Part shown: positions 14,357 to 18,774 of the stretch, in pieces
Position numbering within the stretch: position 1 is the first letter of the stretch
How the letters are laid out: each line of letters opens with the position of its first letter
NCBI GenBank assembly: GCA_048594975.1
Contig: JBMDXQ010000052.1
Coordinates: forward strand, 1-18,774
Direction: 5' to 3'
Source: JBMDXB01 sp048594975
GTDB taxonomy: Bacteria > Acidobacteriota > Vicinamibacteria > Vicinamibacterales > 2-12-FULL-66-21
DNA: 18,774 nucleotides
The notes under the pieces: model-generated
Databases searched by the model: none
Told to the model about the DNA's origin: nothing
Seen by the model: the letters and a program-made list of their open reading frames with translations, nothing else
Position numbers and translations under genes: made by a program

Positions 14357-14955
14357 ATGCGTGCTCCGTCTGAGGGGATCACCCAACTCCTTCTCGCCTG
14401 GCAGGCTGGCGACCAGCAGGCGCTCGACCTGCTCGTGCCCGTCGTCTACGAGAGCTCCGCCGCCTGGCTCACCGGTCGATGAGGCGCGAGCGCCCCGGCC
14501 ATCTCCTGCAGACGACAGCGCTCGTCAACGAGGTGTATCTAAACCTCGTCGACGCCCGCAAATTGGCGTGGCGGGACCGCGCGCACTTCTTCGCGATCTG
14601 CGCGAAGCTGATGCGCGAGATCCTCGTGCACTACGCCCGCGCCCGCGACGCGCAGAAGCGGGGCGGCGGCCTCCGGCAGATCTCGCTCGACGACTCGGCC
14701 CTGAACGTGCCGGCTCCCGACGCCGACCTGCTGGATCTCGATGATGCGCTGACCGCCCTCACCTCGTTCGATGCGCGAAAGGCCAGGGTAGTGGAGCTAC
14801 GCTTCTTCGGCGGCCTCACGCTCGACGAGACCGCGGAAGTGCTGAACGTGTCAGCCGACACCGTAGCGCGGGACTGGGACTTCGCCAAGACGTGGCTCTA
14901 TCGCCGGTTGGCCGGCTCTCCCGCTGGAGCTTCCTCAGACCGGAAGAGCCGATGA
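14357..14955 (+). pseudogene. ECF sigma factor of the kinase-linked type, with an apparent one-base deletion
   Basis: ATG 14357 starts a frame reading MRAPSEGITQLLLAWQAGDQ, then ALDLLVPVVYE, which stops at TGA 14480-14482 after 41 residues. Restoring one base near 14450-14452 gives VYDELRRLAHRSMRRERPGH and continues without a break through TTALVNEVYLNLVD, HFFAICAKLMREILVHYARA and the region 4 helix-turn-helix FGGLTLDETAEVLNVSADTV to the stop at 14955, about 199 residues in all. This is the ECF group usually found just upstream of Ser/Thr kinases in Acidobacteria. As written, an ATG at 14479 overlaps the TGA (ATGA), so a 158-residue product lacking the first part of region 2 could be made by re-initiation. 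True mutation, sequencing error or split gene cannot be told apart here. Confidence 0.75.
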
Positions 14956-17900
14956 CGCCGGAACGCGCGCAAGAGATCGAGCGGCTCTATCACGAGGCGC
15001 GCGAACGCGACCCATCAACGAGGAGGGCTTTTCTCGACCGCGCGTGCGTAGGGGATGAATCCCTGCGGATCGAGGTGGAGTCCCTGCTTGCCTGGCGCGA
15101 GCAAGCCGCCGGATTCCTGGAAGCGTCGGATCCAGATCCAGCAGCGACCGCGGCTGGAAGGGACGAAAGCACGACCCCGACGGCTTCGACCGCGGGGGGG
15201 CCGGGATTCGTGCGCCGTCGGCCGTGGTGGGTCTGGGGCTGCTCACTGCCGTCGATCGTCGCCGCGGCGAGCATGTATTTCGTCTGGCTTACCGCGCCAG
15301 ACACCGCGGGCTGGAAATTGACGGTCGTGCGGGCTGACGGCCGGCCCGCTTTCTACCGGGTCATCGCGATCACCCGTGGCACGGCCGCGGAGCGCGCCGG
15401 GCTCGAAGTGAGCGACCTGATACCGATCGCCGATGTTGAACGTTTCGTTCGCGAACAGCGACCGGGCGGCAGCTACCGGTTCGAGGTGGTTCGTGCGGGC
15501 CGGCATCAGACGCGCGCGCTCACGCTCACGCGCAACGACTGGACCTACTGGCGCGGCCGCGATGGCCTGCGAAAACTCGCGGTCGTGCTCGCCTCCGTGG
15601 CGCACCTGGCCCTCGCCGGACTCCTCATCTTCAGCAGGCCGCGCGATCGTGGGGCTCGCTGGGGCGCGCTTCTCTTTGCGCAACTCGGGTTCTATATGGC
15701 GGGGCGGTTTCACGTCCGCTTCGCCCCAGAGGCGGCGTACGTGCTCCGCGCCCTGCCTCTTCCGATCGGCGTGTTGATCTGCCTCGCGAAGTCCCTGTCC
15801 GCAACGATTCCGGCCGGCGCGTTCGGATTCTGCGCGGTCTTTCCCGAACCTCTACGTTTCACCAAGCAGCGGTGGTGGCCGTGGTGGCTGATTGCCGTCG
15901 CACTCGTCGCGACCGTCGGTATTGATCTCGACTTGTTGTGGTTGCCGGTCTACGCCGGTCCGTACCGGCCGGATGTGCCACGCTCCGCGCTCGAATTGGT
16001 GCTCGGAGTGATCTTCGTCGCATCGGCACCGGTATTGCTCGCGCGCAGCTATCGCCGGATCGAACGTCCGAACGAGCGGAGGCGCCTGCGCCTGGTAGTC
16101 GCGGGTTTCGCGGTCACCGTCGCCACGGTGATCGTCGACATCATCCTGATGTCACCGTTGATGGGAATCGATGGGCCGGTCGTAGAAGGGAAAGCGCCCG
16201 CCGATCGAGGCCCGTTCATCTACTACTGGCAGTTCGCCTGGGTCTTCCTGCTTTCGGCGGCCGCGCTGTGCACGGTGTATGCAATCCTGCGCCATCGGGT
16301 CTTCGACATCCACGTCATCGTCCGCCTCGGACTGCGGTATGCGGCCGCGCGCGGCGTTCTCCTTTCGGTTGTTCCGGCCGTCGCGCTGGTGCTCGCTCTC
16401 GACGTGGTGATGCATCGCGATCAGGCCGTCAGGCAGATTGCATCGGAGCGAGGCCTGCTCTATCTGGTACTGGCTGGCGCAGCGCTGGCGCTGCATGTGA
16501 AGAGGAAAGCGTGGATGGACGCGCTTGACCGCCGCTTTTTCCGCGAGCGGTACGATGCCTATCGGCTGCTCGCCGGCGTTGCGGATGATGTTCGTCGATC
16601 CGGATCGTTCGACGAGGCGGCGCGGCACATGATATCCAGGATAGACGAGGCGCTCCACCCCGAATCCGCGTCGCTTATGGTTTCGAAGCCAGGCGATCCC
16701 CGCTTCCACAGCGCGGTGTCGATCGGCAACCGACCACCGCCTATCCCGTCCGGCGCCCGCCTAGTCGGCCTCGCCCGATTGCTCGGCAAGCCCCTGGAGA
16801 ATTCACAGGCTGGAACCAGCTGGCTGCAACAGCAGTTGCCGCGCGTCGAGGTCGAATTCCTGCGGCGAGCGCGGGTGGAATGGCTGTTCCCGGTCTCGCT
16901 GCACGAGAGCGGGACACAGGCCTTCCTGCTGCTCGGGCCCAAGCGATCCGAGGAGCCGTACTCGCGCGAAGACCGCGACCTCCTCGGGGCGGTGACTGCC
17001 AGCCTCGGGCTGCTTGTCGGGCACCAGGATTCTGCTGGCTTCACCGAGTGTTCGAACTGCGGAGTCTGCTATGAGCTGGGAGCGGCGTACTGCCCCACCG
17101 ACGACGGCGCGCTCGTCAAATCCCCATACCCGCGAGCGATCGCGGGACGTTACCGATTCGACCGGCGCCTGGGCCGGGGCGGCATGGGCGTCGTGTACGA
17201 GGCGTTCGACACCCAACTGAAACGACCGGTGGCGGTGAAAGTGATCCGGCCCGACTTGATGGCGAGCCCTGAAGCCGCCGCGAGGTTCCGGCGGGAGGCC
17301 AGGACGGCGGCCGGCTTGTCCCATCCGAGTGTCGTCAACGTCTACGACTTCGGTGTCGCCGACGACGGTCGGACCTACCTGGTGATGGAGTTGCTCCAGG
17401 GACGAAGCCTCCGCGAAGAGCTGCGCGAGCGAAGACGGCTCGATTCGCAGGCGGCGCTCAAAATCCTGCGAGCCGTTTCCAGCGCCATGGCCCTCGCACA
17501 CGCGACCGGGTTGATCCATCGTGACATCAAGCCGGAGAACATCTTCCTCGCCCAGTCGGAGCACGGCCAGGTGGCGAAGATCCTCGATTTCGGTCTCGTC
17601 AAGCCCTTGAACCCGGGCACGACCGACACGGTGGCTGGCACGATGCCGGGGGCACCAATCGGAACGCCGGCCTACATGTCGCCGGAACAGCGCCGCGGCG
17701 AGGCGCCGGTTGAGGCCTGGGACCTCTGGGCGCTGGCGGTCGTCGCCTTTGAGATGCTCGCCGGCACTCACCCTTTTGCCTTCTCCGTAGAGTCGCAAAG
17801 CTTGGCCGTTGCTTGGCGACCGGATCAGTGTTTCGAGGCGTCATCGGTGACGCCATCGGTCCGGGCGTTCTTCGAACACGCGTTGGCGGCGGATTGCTCA

Positions 17901-17963
17901 CAGCGTCCCAAGTCATTCCGCCAGTTCATCGACGAATTGGATAAAGCAATAGCTGGGCAGTGA
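14952..17963 (+). CDS. Membrane sensor Ser/Thr protein kinase: PDZ-like, multi-spanning, GAF-like, Cys cluster, C-terminal kinase
   Basis: 1003 residues. ATG 14952 overlaps the sigma stop (ATGA) and begins with MTPERAQEIERLYHEA, the usual N-terminus of kinases in this position; homology excludes the upstream 20 codons. Order: helical N-terminal segment (1-60), linker, TM1 (about 92-114), PDZ-like domain (about 120-195; RGTAAERAGLEVSDLI), further hydrophobic segments to about 530, a GAF-like domain (about 545-690), a Cys cluster C-x2-C-x2-C-x7-C at about 699-713 resembling a zinc ribbon, then a Hanks kinase (about 732-1000). Catalytic residues are present: glycine loop 741-746 (GRGGMG), Lys763, His856-Arg857-Asp858, Asp879-Phe-Gly, and GTPAYMSPEQ. 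The kinase should be cytoplasmic and active. C-terminal placement of the kinase after a sensor region is unusual. It probably controls, or is controlled with, the coupled sigma factor. Confidence 0.9.
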   Translation: MTPERAQEIERLYHEARERDPSTRRAFLDRACVGDESLRIEVESLLAWREQAAGFLEASDPDPAATAAGRDESTTPTASTAGGPGFVRRRPWWVWGCSLPSIVAAASMYFVWLTAPDTAGWKLTVVRADGRPAFYRVIAITRGTAAERAGLEVSDLIPIADVERFVREQRPGGSYRFEVVRAGRHQTRALTLTRNDWTYWRGRDGLRKLAVVLASVAHLALAGLLIFSRPRDRGARWGALLFAQLGFYMAGRFHVRFAPEAAYVLRALPLPIGVLICLAKSLSATIPAGAFGFCAVFPEPLRFTKQRWWPWWLIAVALVATVGIDLDLLWLPVYAGPYRPDVPRSALELVLGVIFVASAPVLLARSYRRIERPNERRRLRLVVAGFAVTVATVIVDIILMSPLMGIDGPVVEGKAPADRGPFIYYWQFAWVFLLSAAALCTVYAILRHRVFDIHVIVRLGLRYAAARGVLLSVVPAVALVLALDVVMHRDQAVRQIASERGLLYLVLAGAALALHVKRKAWMDALDRRFFRERYDAYRLLAGVADDVRRSGSFDEAARHMISRIDEALHPESASLMVSKPGDPRFHSAVSIGNRPPPIPSGARLVGLARLLGKPLENSQAGTSWLQQQLPRVEVEFLRRARVEWLFPVSLHESGTQAFLLLGPKRSEEPYSREDRDLLGAVTASLGLLVGHQDSAGFTECSNCGVCYELGAAYCPTDDGALVKSPYPRAIAGRYRFDRRLGRGGMGVVYEAFDTQLKRPVAVKVIRPDLMASPEAAARFRREARTAAGLSHPSVVNVYDFGVADDGRTYLVMELLQGRSLREELRERRRLDSQAALKILRAVSSAMALAHATGLIHRDIKPENIFLAQSEHGQVAKILDFGLVKPLNPGTTDTVAGTMPGAPIGTPAYMSPEQRRGEAPVEAWDLWALAVVAFEMLAGTHPFAFSVESQSLAVAWRPDQCFEASSVTPSVRAFFEHALAADCSQRPKSFRQFIDELDKAIAGQ

Positions 17964-18345
17964 GGAAGCGCCTCGGCACCCACGAGCGAAACGAGACGGC
18001 GTACCGCAGTGCTGCAATAGACCGACGGGCGCCGCGGCGTGCGACCTACCATCGACTGCAGACGCACTTCGTGCCATGGGCGTGAAGGGAAGGTCCAGAT
18101 GGCGAGCCCAACCTTCCGCGTACTATCAATCCCACGACACGACTCGATGCAAGACACGCTCAATCGACTCCTGCAATCGGTGATGCTGACGCTTGCCGTC
18201 GCTTGAGCCGTCGAACTGAATTCATCGTCCTCGCCTCGACGCTCTAGGCGACCAACAGCCCCGCGCCGGATCACGTCGCTGATCGCCCGTAGCCGGTTAG
18301 AATCTGTGGAGGCGCCGACATCGTTAGGGCACAATCAGAGCCACA
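17964..18345. other. Intergenic region, no supported gene
   Basis: Follows the kinase stop. Minus-strand frames extend here from inside the kinase gene but are low-complexity in character, lack a Shine-Dalgarno and show no family signature. TAGAAT at 18298-18303 resembles a -10 box without a matching -35. No terminator with a U-tract was seen after the kinase gene. Confidence 0.5.
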
Positions 18346-18382
18346 AATCACTTTCGGCTCGATCCAGGATCCGTAAGTGATT
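18346..18382. repeat. 8-bp inverted repeat upstream of the tRNA-Ser fragment
   Basis: AATCACTT (18346-18353) and AAGTGATT (18375-18382) are perfect inverted repeats separated by 21 nt that contain GATCCAGGATCC. The AT-rich arms stand out in GC-rich DNA, 11 bp before the tRNA 5' end. It could be an operator, a remnant of an attachment site, or a hairpin; there is no U-tract. Confidence 0.45.
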
Positions 18383-18393
18383 GATTCTAAAGC

Positions 18394-18435
18394 GGAGAGA
18401 TGTCCGAGTGGTTGAAGGAGCACGCTTGGAAAGCG
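18394..18435 (+). tRNA. tRNA-Ser(GGA), 5' half only (truncated)
   Basis: GGAGAGA (acceptor 5' strand), TG, then the serine-type D arm (TCC, GAGTGGTTGAA, GGA), then the anticodon arm CACGC-TTGGAAA-GCG, with GGA as anticodon. This closely follows the bacterial tRNA-Ser(GGA) pattern. Only three bases of the 3' anticodon stem are present; from 18436 the sequence is unrelated. No long variable arm, no TTCGAATCC T loop and no acceptor 3' strand are found in the following 70 nt before the IS. The gene is therefore broken and cannot make a tRNA. The break is 72 nt from the IS tip, so the IS alone does not explain it. Confidence 0.75.
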
Positions 18436-18518
18436 ATTCGGGCGACCCTCACCGACTGATGCTGAAACACCTCCTCGCGCAATCGATTCAACGACTTCCC
18501 GCCACAGTGCGCGCGCCA

Positions 18519-18646
18519 CGCCATCGTGATCACCCATTCCACGCCATCGTGATCACCCGTTATACGGCATCGTGATCACTCATTCCACGGCATCGTGATC
18601 ACCCGTTGTACGGGTCGTGATCAGCTGTTCCATGCACCGTGATCAC
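18519..18646 (+). repeat. Six tandem transposase-binding repeats of IS left end
   Basis: Units of 22-23 bp begin at 18519, 18542, 18565, 18588, 18611 and about 18633, each with a CATCGTGATCAC-type core; the last two are degenerate (GTCGTGATCAG, ACCGTGATCAC). The left end has six copies against four at the right end (50-128). Regular spacing at about two helical turns fits cooperative binding by the transposase. Confidence 0.82.
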
Positions 18647-18742
18647 CCCCGACCGGAGCGGGCTGAGGGCCCGCCGGAGCGTCGCCGGACGTCGTTTACC
18701 ATCGCCCATTTGGCCGATCGCAGGGGTCGGCGGAGAGGGGCG

Positions 18743-18774
18743 ATGGCGACGGAACGACTGCCGATGCGACACAT
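18743..18774 (+). CDS. istA: istA transposase, first 10 codons
   Basis: MATERLPMRH after a GGAG-containing Shine-Dalgarno (18732-18740). IS21-family IstA proteins commonly begin M-x-x-E-R-L-x-M-R-x-I before a helix-turn-helix, and the position just inside the left-end repeats agrees. The remainder is cut off by the window edge, so the DDE domain cannot be checked. Confidence 0.7.
   Translation, partial: MATERLPMRH

Larger units (their letters stand above)
18508..18774 (+). mobile_element. Left end of an IS21-family insertion sequence (continues beyond window)
   Basis: Begins with TG at 18508 (TGCGC, then CCACGCCATCGTGATCAC), the imperfect inverted match of the element end at 141. It continues through a six-copy repeat array and a short leader with GGAGAGGGG before an istA-like start at 18743. 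Same orientation as the copy that ends at 141. Whether the two copies are identical is not visible here. Confidence 0.8.

Noticed and set aside
16803..17798. Minus-strand frame of 331 codons opposite the kinase domain
   Set aside because: His/Arg/Gly-rich shadow of the kinase, whose catalytic motifs are all intact on the plus strand.
17825..18334. Minus-strand frame of 169 codons downstream of the kinase gene
   Set aside because: Half of it is antisense to the kinase C-terminus, it has no Shine-Dalgarno, and its composition (Ser/Arg/Cys scatter) looks non-coding.

Overview
The window is GC-rich bacterial chromosome that looks like Acidobacteriota, probably a Vicinamibacteria-like soil lineage. 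This is inferred from gene content: a large Oar-type TonB-dependent receptor with an N-terminal carboxypeptidase-regulatory-like domain, a HAF-repeat secreted protein, a winged-helix/FHA regulator, an ECF sigma factor translationally coupled to a membrane Ser/Thr kinase, and a KaiC-like ATPase followed by a hybrid histidine kinase. No taxonomic marker is present to prove it.

Layout. Positions 1-141 are the right end of an IS21-family element, with tandem GATCACGATG repeats, ending in a CA terminus against a beta-barrel outer-membrane gene that has lost its 5' end (142-606). The minus-strand genes at 650-1330 (winged helix plus FHA) and 1539-2459 (HAF repeats) are intact. From about 2780 to 5230 lies a graveyard: an RpoZ-like short ORF, a radical SAM/B12-type gene with at least six frame changes and a UGA exactly at the first cluster cysteine, a cold-shock gene cut by a UAG, the N-terminus of an ECF sigma gene, and a methyltransferase scrap. 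An intact two-gene operon follows (5395-8492: KaiC-like double-RecA ATPase and hybrid histidine kinase, overlapping by 4 nt). A second graveyard (about 8609-9461) holds the tail of a Ser/Thr kinase-TolB protein and a frameshifted DUF1254 fragment.

The right half has a small secreted protein (9874-10389), a strong 11-bp hairpin, the convergent 968-residue TonB-dependent receptor (10496-13402), a lipoprotein (13657-14274), and an ECF sigma gene (14357-14955) with an apparent one-base deletion. The sigma gene overlaps by 4 nt a 1003-residue protein whose architecture is PDZ-like, multi-spanning membrane region, GAF-like, Cys cluster, then C-terminal Ser/Thr kinase (14952-17963). After about 430 bp without a gene comes the 5' half of a tRNA-Ser(GGA), then the left end and first codons (istA) of a second IS21-family element in the same orientation as the first.

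How it fits together. Two signalling modules are intact or nearly so: the KaiC-like/histidine-kinase pair, and the sigma/Ser-Thr-kinase pair. The FHA regulator could read phosphothreonine made by a kinase of the latter type, but that link is inference. The rest suggests a plastic region bounded by directly repeated IS copies, in which several genes have decayed while neighbouring long frames stay open. That argues for real gene decay rather than uniformly poor sequence. I see no phage genes, CRISPR array, restriction or obvious defence system. The most unusual intact item is the C-terminal-kinase sensor protein and its frameshifted sigma partner.
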